Below are positions 18,452 to 27,417 of a stretch of 64,000 bases of DNA, piece after piece; the stretch's first letter is position 1, and each line of letters begins with the position of its first letter. Made by a program: the position numbers and the translations under genes. Under the pieces are notes generated by a model. That model was not told the DNA's origin. It saw nothing but the letters and a program-made list of their open reading frames with translations, and made no database searches. This stretch comes from Dechloromonas sp. (GTDB lineage Bacteria > Pseudomonadota > Gammaproteobacteria > Burkholderiales > Rhodocyclaceae): NCBI GenBank assembly GCA_028687035.1, contig JAQUAX010000010.1, positions 1-64,000 of the forward strand. The letters are read 5' to 3'.

Positions 18452-19495
18452 TTATACGCTTTTCCGCAGAATCTTAGCCAGGCTGGCCGCCACTTCGCTG
18501 ACCAGTTCCGGGCCGCGGTAGATGAAACCGCTGTAGAACTGCACCAGGCTGGCGCCGGCGCGGATCTTCTCGACTGCGTCGTCGCCGCTCAGGATGCCGC
18601 CGACGCCGATGATCGGCAGTTCGCCGGCGAGTGCCGCGGCGAGCTTTCGCTGCACCTCGGTCGACTTGCCGAAGACCGGCGCGCCGGACAGGCCGCCGGC
18701 CTCGTCGCCGTTCGGGAAACGGTCGACGCCGTCGCGCGACAGCGTGGTGTTGGTCGCGATCACCGCGTCGAAGCGGTGCCGGCGCAGCGCGTCGGCGATC
18801 GCCGCGATCTGCGCGTCGTCGAGGTCGGGCGCGATCTTCAGCGCCATCGGCACGTACTTGCCGTGGCGGTCGGCCAGTTGCTGCTGACGCGCCTTCAGTT
18901 GCGCCAGCAGGTCGTCGAGCGCCTCGTCCTTCTGCAGTTCGCGCAGGTTCTTGGTGTTCGGCGACGAGATGTTGACGGTCACGTAGCTGGCGTCGTTGTA
19001 CACCTTGTCGAGGCAGATCAGGTAGTCGTCGGCCGCCTTGTCGATCGGCGTCGTCGCGTTCTTGCCGATGTTGATGCCGAGGATGCCGCCCCGCTTCGGG
19101 AATTCGGCGGCGCGGACGTTTTCCAGCAGCTGGTCGACGCCGGCGTTGTTGAAGCCCATCCGGTTGATGATGCCCTGCGCCTCGGGGATGCGGAACAGCC
19201 GCGGCTTGGGGTTGCCGTCCTGCGGGCGCGGCGTGATCGTGCCGATCTCGATGAAGCCGAAGCCGAGCTTGGCCAGGCCGTCGATGTGGTCGCCGTTCTT
19301 GTCCAGGCCGGCGGCCAGGCCGACCGGATTGGGGAACTTCAGGCCCATGACCTCGACCGGGCAGGCTTCGACCGGGCGGGCGAGCAGGCCGGCGAGGCCC
19401 GCGGATTGAAGGAGGTCGATGCCCTTCATGCCGATGCCGTGAGCGGTCTCGGCGTCGAGGGCGAAGAAGAATTGGCGGATCAGGGAATAGAGCAT
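18452..19495 (-). CDS. pyrD: Dihydroorotate dehydrogenase, class 2 (quinone-linked)
   Basis: A 347-residue enzyme oxidising dihydroorotate to orotate in pyrimidine synthesis and passing electrons to membrane quinone. The N-terminal amphipathic helix ([13 protein letters not shown]) typical of class 2 enzymes is present, followed by the FMN barrel with [10 protein letters not shown], the [15 protein letters not shown] segment, the catalytic-loop motif NISSPNT containing the active serine, and GVGGI near the C-terminus. ATG 19495 gives the standard N-terminus. It is transcribed just upstream of rnfA on the same strand, 72 bases apart, and may be read into the Rnf operon. Confidence 0.97.
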   Translation of the reverse strand: MLYSLIRQFFFALDAETAHGIGMKGIDLLQSAGLAGLLARPVEACPVEVMGLKFPNPVGLAAGLDKNGDHIDGLAKLGFGFIEIGTITPRPQDGNPKPRLFRIPEAQGIINRMGFNNAGVDQLLENVRAAEFPKRGGILGINIGKNATTPIDKAADDYLICLDKVYNDASYVTVNISSPNTKNLRELQKDEALDDLLAQLKARQQQLADRHGKYVPMALKIAPDLDDAQIAAIADALRRHRFDAVIATNTTLSRDGVDRFPNGDEAGGLSGAPVFGKSTEVQRKLAAALAGELPIIGVGGILSGDDAVEKIRAGASLVQFYSGFIYRGPELVSEVAASLAKILRKSV

Positions 19496-19593
19496 AGTGG
19501 GCACGATTTTACCGCATCGCGGCCCGCGTCCGGCGGCCGGGTTTACACGTTTGGTAACAGATTGGCGCGGCGACTGCGGATAAACTGGCGGCC

Positions 19594-20994
19594 ATGCGAA
19601 TCTTGACCCGGATTTTGACCCTCGCGCTGACGTCGACCGCAATCGCGCTGCCGGCGGCGGCCGCATCGCTCGACGATCCCTTCGCGACGGCCGCCCGCAC
19701 GCCGGCCCTGCCGTCGCCGCAGCCGTTCGGGCGGACCGGCGCCGCGCCCTGTTCCGACCGTCTGCCGGACGTCCCGCTCGGCCCGGTCGAGGCAGTCGAC
19801 CTGGCGCTGTGCCGCCATCCGCAGACCCGCGAGGTGTGGGCCGCGGCGCGCGCGCAGGCGGCCCAGCTCGGCGTCGCCCGCGCCGCGTGGCTGCCGACCG
19901 TCGATGCGAGCCTGGCGGCGACCCGCTACCAGTACGCCGAGGATCCCTATACCCGGCGCTCGGCGTCGCTGACGCTGTCCTGGCTGCTCTACGACTTCGG
20001 CCAGCGCGCGGCCGGCGTCGAGGCGGCGGAACAGTTGCTGGCTGCCGCGTCGGCGACCCAGGACGCGACCGTGCAGTCGCTGTTCCTCGCCGCGCTGCAG
20101 GCCTATTACAATGCCCAGGCGACGCGCGCCGCGGTTGGCGCCGCCGGCCTGGCCGAGCGTTCGGCCGAGGCGGCGCTGGCCGCCGCCGAACTGCGCTACC
20201 AGGTCGGCGTCGGCACGCCGGCCGACCGGCTGCAGGCGCAGACCGCGCGCTCGCAGGCGACGCTGAACCGGATCCGCGCCGACGGCGAGGCGCAGAAGGC
20301 GCTCGGCGTACTGGCCAACGCGATCGGCCTGCCGGCCGGACGGCCGCTGGCGCTGCAGGACGCGCCGCCGCCGCCGGCGCCCGGCGCCTTCGCGCAGGAC
20401 GTCGCGGCGCTGATCGCCGAGGCGCAGGCGCGCCGGCCCGACCTGAAGGCGGCCGAGGCGCAGCTGCGCGCCGCCGAGGCCGCGGTCGACGCGGCGCGCG
20501 CCGCCGGTCTGCCCCGGCTGTCGCTGGCCGCCGGGCCGAGCTGGGTGGATACCGGCCCGGCGACGACGCAGGGCGGGCAGTTCGGCCTGACGCTCAGCGT
20601 GCCGCTGTTTTCCGGTTTCGACACGACCTACCGCGTGCGCTCGGCGGCGGCCCAGGTCGATGTCCGCGCCGCGCAGCGCGACCGCGTGCAGAACCAGGTC
20701 GCGCTCGACGTCTGGCAGGCGTGGCAGAACCTCAACACGGCGACGCAGAGCCTGCAGACGACGGCCGACCTGGTCGCCAGCGCCGAGCAGTCGGAGCGCG
20801 TCGCGCTCGGCCGCTACAAGGCCGGCGTCGGCAGCGTGCTCGACCTGCTGTCGGCGCAGAGTGCGCTGGCCGCGGCCCGGGTCCAGCGCATCCAGGCCGA
20901 GCTCGACTGGAACGTCAACCGCGCCGCGCTGGCCCAGTCGGTCGGCGCCCTCGATTACTCGCTGCTCCAGGGAGCGGCGGAAGGAAGACCATGA
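19594..20994 (+). CDS. TolC-family outer membrane efflux protein
   Basis: A 466-residue outer membrane channel of the OEP family. A Sec signal peptide (about 1-23) is followed by the two-fold repeat of helical hairpins typical of TolC. Recurring features are the [19 protein letters not shown] segment in the first half and a mirrored [17 protein letters not shown] in the second. It is the first gene of a four-gene exporter operon and its stop overlaps the ATG of the adaptor (ATGA), so the protein probably forms the outer duct of this MacAB-like pump. Confidence 0.93.
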   Translation: MRILTRILTLALTSTAIALPAAAASLDDPFATAARTPALPSPQPFGRTGAAPCSDRLPDVPLGPVEAVDLALCRHPQTREVWAAARAQAAQLGVARAAWLPTVDASLAATRYQYAEDPYTRRSASLTLSWLLYDFGQRAAGVEAAEQLLAAASATQDATVQSLFLAALQAYYNAQATRAAVGAAGLAERSAEAALAAAELRYQVGVGTPADRLQAQTARSQATLNRIRADGEAQKALGVLANAIGLPAGRPLALQDAPPPPAPGAFAQDVAALIAEAQARRPDLKAAEAQLRAAEAAVDAARAAGLPRLSLAAGPSWVDTGPATTQGGQFGLTLSVPLFSGFDTTYRVRSAAAQVDVRAAQRDRVQNQVALDVWQAWQNLNTATQSLQTTADLVASAEQSERVALGRYKAGVGSVLDLLSAQSALAAARVQRIQAELDWNVNRAALAQSVGALDYSLLQGAAEGRP

Positions 20995-22223
20995 AACGCA
21001 TCGGCAGGACTCTCATCGGCGTCGCGCTGGCCGCGGCGCTGGCCGGCGGCGGCGTCTGGTACGCCCAGCGCCAGGCCGCGCAGAAACCGGAGGCGCGCTA
21101 CAAGTTCGCGACCGTCGAACAGGGCGACGTGACGCAGACGGTGTCGGCCAACGGTACGCTGAACCCGGTCGTGCTGGTCAATGTCGGCACCCAGGTGTCG
21201 GGCACGGTCCGCAAGCTGTACGTCGATTTCAACGACAAGGTGAAGAAGGGCCAGGCGCTGCTCGAACTCGACGATGCGCTGGTCTCGGCCAGCGAGCGGC
21301 AGAGCGCGGCGAGCATCGCCAGCGCGCAGGCGGCGCTCGAACTGGCGCAGGCCAGCGAGGCCCGCGTCCGCGAGCTGTACGCGCAGGAATACGTGTCGAA
21401 GCAGGAATACGACCAGGCCCGGCAGGCGCTGAAGTCGGCGCAGGCGCAGCTGGCGCTGGCCCGCGCGCAGAACGAGCGCGACCGCGCCAACCTCAACTTC
21501 ACGGTGATCCGCTCGCCGGTCGACGGCGTCGTCATCGACCGCGTCGTCGATCTTGGCCAGACGGTCGCTGCCAGCTTCCAGACGCCGACGCTGATCAAGA
21601 TCGCGCAGGACCTGTCGGAAATGCGCATCGACACCAGCTTCGCCGAGGCCGACATCGGCAACATCCGCGAGGGCCAGAAGGCGCGCTTCACGGTCGACGC
21701 CTTCCCGAGCCGCAATTTCACCGGCGAGGTGCAGCAGATCCGGCTGAATCCGACCAACCAGCAGAACGTCGTCACCTACAACGTCCGCATCACCGTCGCC
21801 AACCCGGAACAGGTGCTGCTGCCGGGCATGACCGCCTACGTCAATATCGGCGTCCAGCAGCGCAAGGGTGTGCTGCTGGTGCCGAACGCCGCGCTGCGCT
21901 TCAAGCCGGCCGACGCTGCCGGACCGAAGCCGGAAAACGGCGCGGCGAAGCCGTCGACCGCGGGCGCCGGGCCGGGTGCCGGCGCCGATGGCGGCGCGCC
22001 GAAGGCCGGGGCCGGCAAGGGCAAGAAGCGCGACGGCCAGAGCGGCACGGTGTACGTGCTGGCTGACGGCGAAATCCGGCCGGTCGCCGTGCAGCTCGGC
22101 ATCACCGACAACCGCAATACCGAGGTCGTCGGCGGCGAATTGAAGGCGGGCGAGCGCGTCGTCACCGGCGAGAACGGCGGCAGCGTCAAGGCGCCGTCGT
22201 CGGTCGGCATGCGGATGTTCTGA
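20991..22223 (+). CDS. macA: MacA-type periplasmic adaptor subunit (membrane fusion protein)
   Basis: A 410-residue adaptor linking the inner membrane ABC transporter to the outer channel. A membrane anchor (about 5-24) is followed by a barrel-sandwich hybrid domain around a coiled-coil hairpin (about 95-170) with the RSPVDGVV segment at 174-181, then beta-barrel and membrane-proximal parts. An unusual Ala/Gly/Pro/Lys linker at about 306-351 interrupts the C-terminal region and reads like a low-complexity insertion. The gene name reflects family and synteny (adaptor plus ABC ATPase plus MacB permease); the substrate is unknown. Confidence 0.88.
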   Translation: MKRIGRTLIGVALAAALAGGGVWYAQRQAAQKPEARYKFATVEQGDVTQTVSANGTLNPVVLVNVGTQVSGTVRKLYVDFNDKVKKGQALLELDDALVSASERQSAASIASAQAALELAQASEARVRELYAQEYVSKQEYDQARQALKSAQAQLALARAQNERDRANLNFTVIRSPVDGVVIDRVVDLGQTVAASFQTPTLIKIAQDLSEMRIDTSFAEADIGNIREGQKARFTVDAFPSRNFTGEVQQIRLNPTNQQNVVTYNVRITVANPEQVLLPGMTAYVNIGVQQRKGVLLVPNAALRFKPADAAGPKPENGAAKPSTAGAGPGAGADGGAPKAGAGKGKKRDGQSGTVYVLADGEIRPVAVQLGITDNRNTEVVGGELKAGERVVTGENGGSVKAPSSVGMRMF

Positions 22224-22924
22224 TGGCGGAAGCGGTCATCCGGGTCGCCGGGCTCGCCAAGTCCTACCCGACCGCGGCCGGCGACTTCCAGGCGCTGCGC
22301 GGGGTCGATCTCGAGATCGCGGCCGGCGACTACGTCGCGATCATGGGGCCGTCCGGTTCCGGCAAGTCGACCTTCATGAACCTGCTCGGCTGCCTCGACA
22401 CCCCGAGCGCCGGCGACTACTTCCTGGCCGGCCAGAACGTCGCCCGGCTCGACCCGGACGCACTGGCCCGGCTGCGCAACCGGACGCTCGGCTTCGTGTT
22501 CCAGGGCTTCAACCTGCTGCCGCGGATGAGTCTGGTCGACAACGTCGCGCTGCCGCTGGTCTATGCCGGCGCCGACCGCGACACGCGGCGCGCCCGCGCC
22601 CGCGAGCTGCTCGAGCGCGTCGGTCTCGGCCGCAACGCCGACGCCCGGCCGAACCAGATTTCCGGCGGCCAGCAGCAGCGCGTCGCGATCGCCCGCGCGC
22701 TGGTCAACCGGCCGCGCCTGATCCTCGCCGACGAGCCGACCGGCAACCTCGACAGCCACACCAGCGAGGACATCATGCGCCTGTTCGGCGAACTGAACGG
22801 CGAGGGCATCACCATTGTGCTGGTCACCCACGAATCCGACATCGCGGCGCACGCGCGGCGCCAGGTCCGCTTCCGCGACGGCGAGATCGTCGGCGACCAC
22901 CTGACGGAGCACGCGCCATGCTGA
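22223..22924 (+). CDS. MacB-type ABC exporter ATP-binding protein
   Basis: A 233-residue LolD/MacB-class ATPase with Walker A GPSGSGKST (42-50), signature SGGQ at 147-150, Walker B LILADEP (166-172) and the switch histidine in VTHE. Unlike E. coli MacB, the nucleotide-binding domain is a separate polypeptide from the permease. The start shares one base with the macA stop (TGATG) and the end overlaps the permease start by 7 bases, so the two halves are made in a coupled way. Confidence 0.93.
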   Translation: MAEAVIRVAGLAKSYPTAAGDFQALRGVDLEIAAGDYVAIMGPSGSGKSTFMNLLGCLDTPSAGDYFLAGQNVARLDPDALARLRNRTLGFVFQGFNLLPRMSLVDNVALPLVYAGADRDTRRARARELLERVGLGRNADARPNQISGGQQQRVAIARALVNRPRLILADEPTGNLDSHTSEDIMRLFGELNGEGITIVLVTHESDIAAHARRQVRFRDGEIVGDHLTEHAPC

Positions 22925-24138
22925 AGGCGATGTTCTCCGAGGCCTGGCTGGCGATGGGCGCCAACCGGCTGCGCACCGCGCTGACCATGCTCGGCATGGT
23001 GATCGGCGTCGGCGCCGTGGTCATCATGCTGGCCATCGGCCAGGGCGCGCAGTACGCGGTGCAGCAGACGATCAGCACGATGGGCTCGAACCTGTTCATC
23101 GTGCTTTCCGGTTCCTTCACGACGGCCGGTGTGCGCAGCGGCTCGGCCGGCGCGCCGACGCTGAACGTCGCCGACGGCGAGGCGATCGCCGAACTCGACG
23201 GCGTCGCCAACGTCGCGCCGACCCACCAGGGGACGCGGCAGCTGGTCTATGGCGCGCAGAACTGGAGCTCGCAGGTGATCGGCACGACGCCCGAATACCT
23301 CGATGCGCGCGCCTGGAACATCGTCAATGGCGCCGCCTTCGGCGATTCCGACGTGCGTTCGGCGACGCGCGTCGCGCTGATCGGCAAGACCGTCGCCGAG
23401 AACCTGTTCAACGGCGAGGACCCGGTCGGCAAGACGATGCGCATCCAGCAGAACCCGTTCATCGTCGTCGGCGTGCTCGGCAGCAAGGGGCAGAACCTGG
23501 ACGGGCGCGACCAGGACGACACCGTGATCATTCCGCTGACCACCGCGCAGCGCAAGGTGTTCGGCACGCCCTTCCTGGGCTCGGTGCGGATGATCATGGT
23601 CCAGGCCGATTCGGCCGACGCGATGCCGCGCGTCATGGACGGCGTCACCGCGCTGCTCCGCCAGCGCCACCGGCTGCGCGACGGCATGCCCGACGACTTC
23701 TTCATGCGCAACCTGTCGGCCGCCGCCGAATCGGAGGCGCAGACGACGCGGACCATGTCCATCCTGCTCGGCGCCATCGCGTCGATCTCGCTCCTGGTCG
23801 GCGGCATCGGCATCATGAACATCATGCTGGTGTCGGTCACCGAGCGGACCCGCGAGATCGGCATCCGGATGGCGATCGGCGCGCGCCAGCAGGACATCCT
23901 GACGCAGTTCCTGCTCGAGGCGGTGATGATCTCCTTTGCCGGCTGCCTGATCGGCCTGCTGCTCGGCCTCGTGATTGCGCTGGCGATCAACGTGGTCACC
24001 GGCATGGTCGTCGTGATCTCGGGCAGCGCCGCGCTGATCGCCTTCGCGGTCGCCGCCGGCGTCGGCATCTTCTTCGGCTGGTACCCGGCCCGCAAGGCGG
24101 CCCGGCTCGACCCGATCGAGGCGCTGCGCTACCAGTGA
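22918..24138 (+). CDS. MacB-type ABC exporter permease
   Basis: A 406-residue FtsX/MacB-like permease. One N-terminal membrane helix (about 20-42) carries the TALTMLGMVIGVGAVV motif. A large periplasmic MacB_PCD domain (about 45-275) follows, then three C-terminal helices, the first in SISLLVGGIGIMNIMLVSV. TREIGIRMAIGA is the conserved cytosolic coupling region. Together with the upstream genes it forms a split MacAB-TolC tripartite exporter; substrates for the family include macrolides, peptides and siderophores. A terminator follows the stop. Confidence 0.93.
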   Translation: MLKAMFSEAWLAMGANRLRTALTMLGMVIGVGAVVIMLAIGQGAQYAVQQTISTMGSNLFIVLSGSFTTAGVRSGSAGAPTLNVADGEAIAELDGVANVAPTHQGTRQLVYGAQNWSSQVIGTTPEYLDARAWNIVNGAAFGDSDVRSATRVALIGKTVAENLFNGEDPVGKTMRIQQNPFIVVGVLGSKGQNLDGRDQDDTVIIPLTTAQRKVFGTPFLGSVRMIMVQADSADAMPRVMDGVTALLRQRHRLRDGMPDDFFMRNLSAAAESEAQTTRTMSILLGAIASISLLVGGIGIMNIMLVSVTERTREIGIRMAIGARQQDILTQFLLEAVMISFAGCLIGLLLGLVIALAINVVTGMVVVISGSAALIAFAVAAGVGIFFGWYPARKAARLDPIEALRYQ

Positions 24139-24141
24139 GCC

Positions 24142-24167
24142 GGCGCCGGCCGGCGGCGCCGATTTTT
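24142..24167 (+). terminator. Intrinsic terminator of the tolC-macAB operon
   Basis: GGCGCCG (24142-24148) pairs with CGGCGCC (24154-24160) around a 5-base loop, followed by GATTTTT. It starts four bases after the permease stop codon. Confidence 0.7.
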
Positions 24168-24236
24168 GATCTGGCCGGTTTTTCGCGGTCCACCGCGCGG
24201 CTATGCTCGGGCCTTCCCCATCCGCCCGAGCCGACC

Positions 24237-25481
24237 ATGCCCGATCCCGTCCGCCGCCGCCTGTTGCTTGCCGCCGGCCTGATGCCGCTGATTCCCGCGG
24301 CGCGCGCCGCCGGCCGGCGGGTCGTCGTGGTCGGCGGCGGCTGGGGCGGCCTCGCGGCGGCCGCCGAGCTGCGCCGCCTGGCGCCCGGGCTCGACGTGCT
24401 GCTGATCGACCGCGAGCCCGCCTTCCTGTCGTTCGCCGGCAGCAACCGCTGGCTGGTCGACCACGGCGCCGCACCGGTACCGCGCGCGGCCGACTACGCG
24501 ACGCTGGCGGCGCGCCGCGGCTACCGCTTCCTTCAGGCCGAGGTCGTCGGCATCGACCGCGCCGCGCGCCGCGTGCTGACGGCCGGCGGCGAATTTCCCT
24601 ACGACTGGCTGGTGCTGGCGCCGGGCATCCGCGAGGACTGGGCGGCCTGGCAGCTCGACGATCCGGTCGCGGTCGACCGGCTGCGGACGCGCTTTTCCGG
24701 CGCCTTCGCGCGGGCGGCCGATCTCGCCGGGCTGAAGCGCCGGCTGCAGGCCTTCGCCGGCGGCAACCTGGTGATGACGCTGCCGCCCATGCCCTACCGC
24801 TGCCCGCCGGCGCCCTACGAGCGGGCGCTGCTGATCGCCTGGTGGCTGAAGACGCGGAAAATTCCCGGCCGCCTTGTAGTCGTCGATCCCAACCCGCTGA
24901 TGCCGGCTTTCCGCGGCGCGCTGCTCGAGCGCTTCCGCGACCAGGTGACCTACCTCGACCACGCCCGGGTACGCGCCGTCGATCCCGAGCGCCGGGTGCT
25001 CAGCACCGACGTCGACGACATCGACTTCGCCGAGGCGCTGCTTTGCCCGCCGCAGCGCGCCGGCGGGCCGCTCGCCGCGGCCGGCCTGCTGCGGCCGGGA
25101 CCCGACGGCGGACCGGGCGAGGGCTGGGCGGCGCAGGGGTCGCTGGATTTCCGCAGTGCCGCGGACCCGGCGGTCTTCGTGATCGGCGACGCAGCCGGCA
25201 TCGTGTCGCCGCAATTCGGGCATTACCCGAAGACCGGTCACGTCGCCGCCCGGATGGGCGAGCTGGTCGCCCGGCAGATCGCCGGACAGGCCGTCGACGG
25301 CCTGCCGGACAGCGTCTGTCACCTGCTGAGCGGCGTCGAGCCGGACGAGACGACGCGGATCGAGGTCGGCTACCGGCTGCGCGCCGACGGTTTCCTGCTG
25401 CAGACGGTCAACCAGCGCCGCGCGCCGTATGCCGGCGAGGACGCGGCCTGGGCCGCGGCGCACTACGCGGCCTTCCTGTGA
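24237..25481 (+). CDS. FccB/SoxF-like flavoprotein (sulfide dehydrogenase family), Tat-exported
   Basis: A 414-residue FAD protein related to the flavoprotein subunit of flavocytochrome c sulfide dehydrogenase. The N-terminus has RRR followed by a hydrophobic stretch ending in ARA (about residue 24), a Tat-like signal for a folded flavoprotein. The dinucleotide motif GGGWGG is at 33-38. RCPPAPYERA places Cys189, and CHLL places Cys361, at the positions of the redox-active disulfide of FccB. IGDAAG (317-322) and YPKTGHVA (330-337) are FAD-contact segments. No cytochrome subunit (FccA) is adjacent, so the partner and substrate are open. ATG 24237 is chosen for the signal peptide; a start at 24135 would lie before the terminator of the previous operon. 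Confidence 0.8.
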   Translation: MPDPVRRRLLLAAGLMPLIPAARAAGRRVVVVGGGWGGLAAAAELRRLAPGLDVLLIDREPAFLSFAGSNRWLVDHGAAPVPRAADYATLAARRGYRFLQAEVVGIDRAARRVLTAGGEFPYDWLVLAPGIREDWAAWQLDDPVAVDRLRTRFSGAFARAADLAGLKRRLQAFAGGNLVMTLPPMPYRCPPAPYERALLIAWWLKTRKIPGRLVVVDPNPLMPAFRGALLERFRDQVTYLDHARVRAVDPERRVLSTDVDDIDFAEALLCPPQRAGGPLAAAGLLRPGPDGGPGEGWAAQGSLDFRSAADPAVFVIGDAAGIVSPQFGHYPKTGHVAARMGELVARQIAGQAVDGLPDSVCHLLSGVEPDETTRIEVGYRLRADGFLLQTVNQRRAPYAGEDAAWAAAHYAAFL

Positions 25482-25488
25482 GCGGCGC

Positions 25489-25977
25489 TCAGTGCCGGGC
25501 CCAGGTTTTCGTCTGCCCGTTCTTCAGCACCAGCAGGGTTTCGTAGAACTCGCGGCGCATCCGCTGGCCGGCGCTGTCCTTGTCGAGCACGGTGCACGCC
25601 GTTTCGCAGGTCGGATTCGAGTTCTCCCGACCGGGCGCGCCGAGCGGCAGCCCGGGCACGGCCAGGCCGAGCGCGGCCGGTTTCTCGGCGAGCAGTTCCT
25701 TGATCTGGTCGGCATGCACGTGGCCCTCGACGAAATAGCCGGCGATCCGCGCGCTGGGCACCGCCTCCAGGTCCTTCGGCACCTTCAGCCGGCGCTTGAC
25801 CGCGTCCATGTCGTCGGTGCGCGTGACGCGCACCGTGAAGCCGTTCTGGCGCAGGTGCTCGGTCCAGTCGATGCAGGCCAGGCAGACGTTCGGCATGTAG
25901 ACGTCGATCGGCGGCAGGTCCGCCGCCGCGGCCGGGCCGGCCAGCGCGGCGAGCAGCGCGACGAGGCGCCTCAGCAT
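25489..25977 (-). CDS. Periplasmic DUF411 family protein
   Basis: A 162-residue exported protein (signal peptide about 1-18). It resembles DUF411 metal-related proteins through DVYMPN-x-C, EAVPSARIAGYFVEGHV and the VPGLPLGAPG segment. The usual Cys-Gly-Cys-Cys is reduced to CLAC (Cys32, Cys35), a thioredoxin-like CxxC spacing. The C-terminal part adds two cysteines (TCETAC). A copper- or thiol-related function is possible but not demonstrated. It is the second gene of a minus-strand pair with the ankyrin protein, overlapping it by 7 bases, and converges on the FccB-like gene 7 bases away. Confidence 0.72.
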   Translation of the reverse strand: MLRRLVALLAALAGPAAAADLPPIDVYMPNVCLACIDWTEHLRQNGFTVRVTRTDDMDAVKRRLKVPKDLEAVPSARIAGYFVEGHVHADQIKELLAEKPAALGLAVPGLPLGAPGRENSNPTCETACTVLDKDSAGQRMRREFYETLLVLKNGQTKTWARH

Positions 25978-26444
25978 GGCCGGCCCGCCTTGCAGCCCTT
26001 GAGCAGCCACAGCGAGATGACGCCGGCGACCTCGTCGGCCTTGACCTTGCGCGCCATCGACGTCGCGTCGCGGCCGTTGTCGGTCTTCGCCAGCGGGTCG
26101 GCGCCGGCCTCGAGCAGGATCCGGGTGTGCTCGGTCCGGCTGGCGTAGGCGGCCTTGTGCAGCGGCGTCGCGCCTTCGTTGTCGCGGGCGTTGACGTTGG
26201 CGCCGGCGGCGATCAGCGCCTTCATCGCCGTGGTGTCGGGGTTCATCGCGGCCAGATGCAGCGGCTGCGAGCCGAGCGCGGTGCGGGCGTCGCGCGCCTT
26301 CGGGTCGGCCGCGAGCAGGCGGCTGACGTCCTTGCCGCTGCCCAGCCGGGCCGCGTCGTGGATCGGCTGGTCGAAGCTGAGCGGGTCGGCGAGGGCCGGT
26401 CCGGCGAGCAGGCCGGCGAGAAGCAGCGGGAACAAAAGACGCAT
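25971..26444 (-). CDS. Secreted ankyrin-repeat protein
   Basis: A 157-residue protein with a signal peptide (about 1-19) and three or four ankyrin repeats (about 30-140). The clearest are SQPLHLAAMNPDTTAMKALIAAGANVNARD and GATPLHKAAYASRTEHTRILLEAGADP, given here as separate repeat units. Ankyrin repeats bind proteins; the partner is unknown. Small periplasmic ankyrin proteins of this kind are often linked to oxidative stress enzymes, but that is by analogy. It is cotranscribed with the DUF411 gene, from a candidate promoter in the AT-rich gap upstream. Confidence 0.8.
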   Translation of the reverse strand: MRLLFPLLLAGLLAGPALADPLSFDQPIHDAARLGSGKDVSRLLAADPKARDARTALGSQPLHLAAMNPDTTAMKALIAAGANVNARDNEGATPLHKAAYASRTEHTRILLEAGADPLAKTDNGRDATSMARKVKADEVAGVISLWLLKGCKAGRPC

Positions 26445-26507
26445 GGCGGGACTCTCCGTGACGGGATGTCCGATTGTCGCGGTCGACGCCGTCCGTCTCT
26501 TTGATCT

Positions 26508-26570
26508 GTCTTAGTTTTCACTTTTCATAATATAATGATTCGATTAAGTAATTTGTCATTTTTCCGGCCT
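26508..26570. promoter_or_regulatory. AT-rich divergent promoter region
   Basis: A short strongly AT-rich stretch in otherwise GC-rich DNA lies between the ankyrin gene (minus) and acylphosphatase (plus). On the plus strand an exact TATAAT is at 26531-26536, without a good -35 box at 16-18 bases. On the minus strand ATGACA (complement of 26554-26559) and TATATT (complement of 26529-26534) are 19 bases apart. The two -10 candidates overlap. Confidence 0.5.
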
Positions 26571-26590
26571 GGCCGGACAAGGAGCAAGGC

Positions 26591-26869
26591 ATGCGCGAGA
26601 TCGTCCGCCATCTGATCGTCGAGGGCCGCGTGCAGGGCGTTTCCTTCCGTCGCAGCCTGGCCGGCGAAGCCGCCGCGCTGGGCGTCGCCGGCTGGGTCCG
26701 CAACCGCAGCGACGGCAGCGTCGAGGCGGTCGCCGCCGGCGACGAGGCGGCCGTGCTGGCGCTGCTCGCGTGGGCCCGGCGCGGGCCGCCGCGGGCCAGC
26801 GTCGAGCGCGTCCGGGTCGAACTGGGCAGCGGCGATTTCGCCGGCTTCGAACAGAGGCCGACGCTGTGA
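26591..26869 (+). CDS. acyP: Acylphosphatase
   Basis: A 92-residue enzyme hydrolysing acyl phosphates. The motif [10 protein letters not shown] carries the phosphate-binding Arg20, and [12 protein letters not shown] carries the catalytic Asn38; both essential residues are kept. The usual Gly before Phe-Arg is Ser18. The stop codon overlaps the GTG start of the next gene (GTGA). An AGGAGC-like ribosome site lies just upstream of the ATG. Confidence 0.93.
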   Translation: MREIVRHLIVEGRVQGVSFRRSLAGEAAALGVAGWVRNRSDGSVEAVAAGDEAAVLALLAWARRGPPRASVERVRVELGSGDFAGFEQRPTL

Positions 26870-27417
26870 GGCGCCGTTTCCTGCAGTTCGCCGCCGGCCT
26901 CGCGCTGTTGCCGGGGCTGGCCGCCGCCGCCGGCTTCCTCGAGCGCGAGGTCGCCTTTTCCGAGGCCCAGGTCCAGGCCGCGATCGACAAGTCGGGTTCG
27001 CTCGAGCGCAATTACGGCGGTTTCGTTTCGATCTCGCTGCAGCAGCCGCCGCGCATCGCGCTCGGCACGCCGGCCGGCCTGGTCACGCTGACCGGGGCGA
27101 TGCAGCTGACCTTCGCCGGGCAGCCGGCGATCCCGGTCGATGTCACCGGCACCGCGGGCGTCCGCTATGACGACCGGGCCAAGGCCTTCTTCCTCGAGAA
27201 CCCGGTCGCGACGTCGGTCCATTCGCCGGCCCTGCAGAAGGAAGCCGAGCCCATGGTCCGGCAGACCGTGACCCGGCTGATGGCGACCTATTTCCGCAGC
27301 CGGCCGGTGCATGTGCTGCGCGACAACGGCAGCAACGAGGAGATCGCCGCCCGCCTGTGGCTGCGCGCGATCCGCATCGAGCCGGGCCGCGTCGTCGCGA
27401 CGCTGTCGCCGGGCTAG
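26866..27417 (+). CDS. Exported DUF1439-like protein
   Basis: A 183-residue protein with an N-terminal signal ([20 protein letters not shown]) and a beta-rich body resembling DUF1439 proteins such as E. coli YceB, which belong to the lipid-binding tubular fold group. [12 protein letters not shown] near residues 31-42 is the recognisable family start. There is no lipobox cysteine, so it is probably a soluble periplasmic protein. The start is the GTG overlapping the acyP stop, which gives the signal peptide directly. The function is unknown. Confidence 0.7.
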   Translation: MRRRFLQFAAGLALLPGLAAAAGFLEREVAFSEAQVQAAIDKSGSLERNYGGFVSISLQQPPRIALGTPAGLVTLTGAMQLTFAGQPAIPVDVTGTAGVRYDDRAKAFFLENPVATSVHSPALQKEAEPMVRQTVTRLMATYFRSRPVHVLRDNGSNEEIAARLWLRAIRIEPGRVVATLSPG

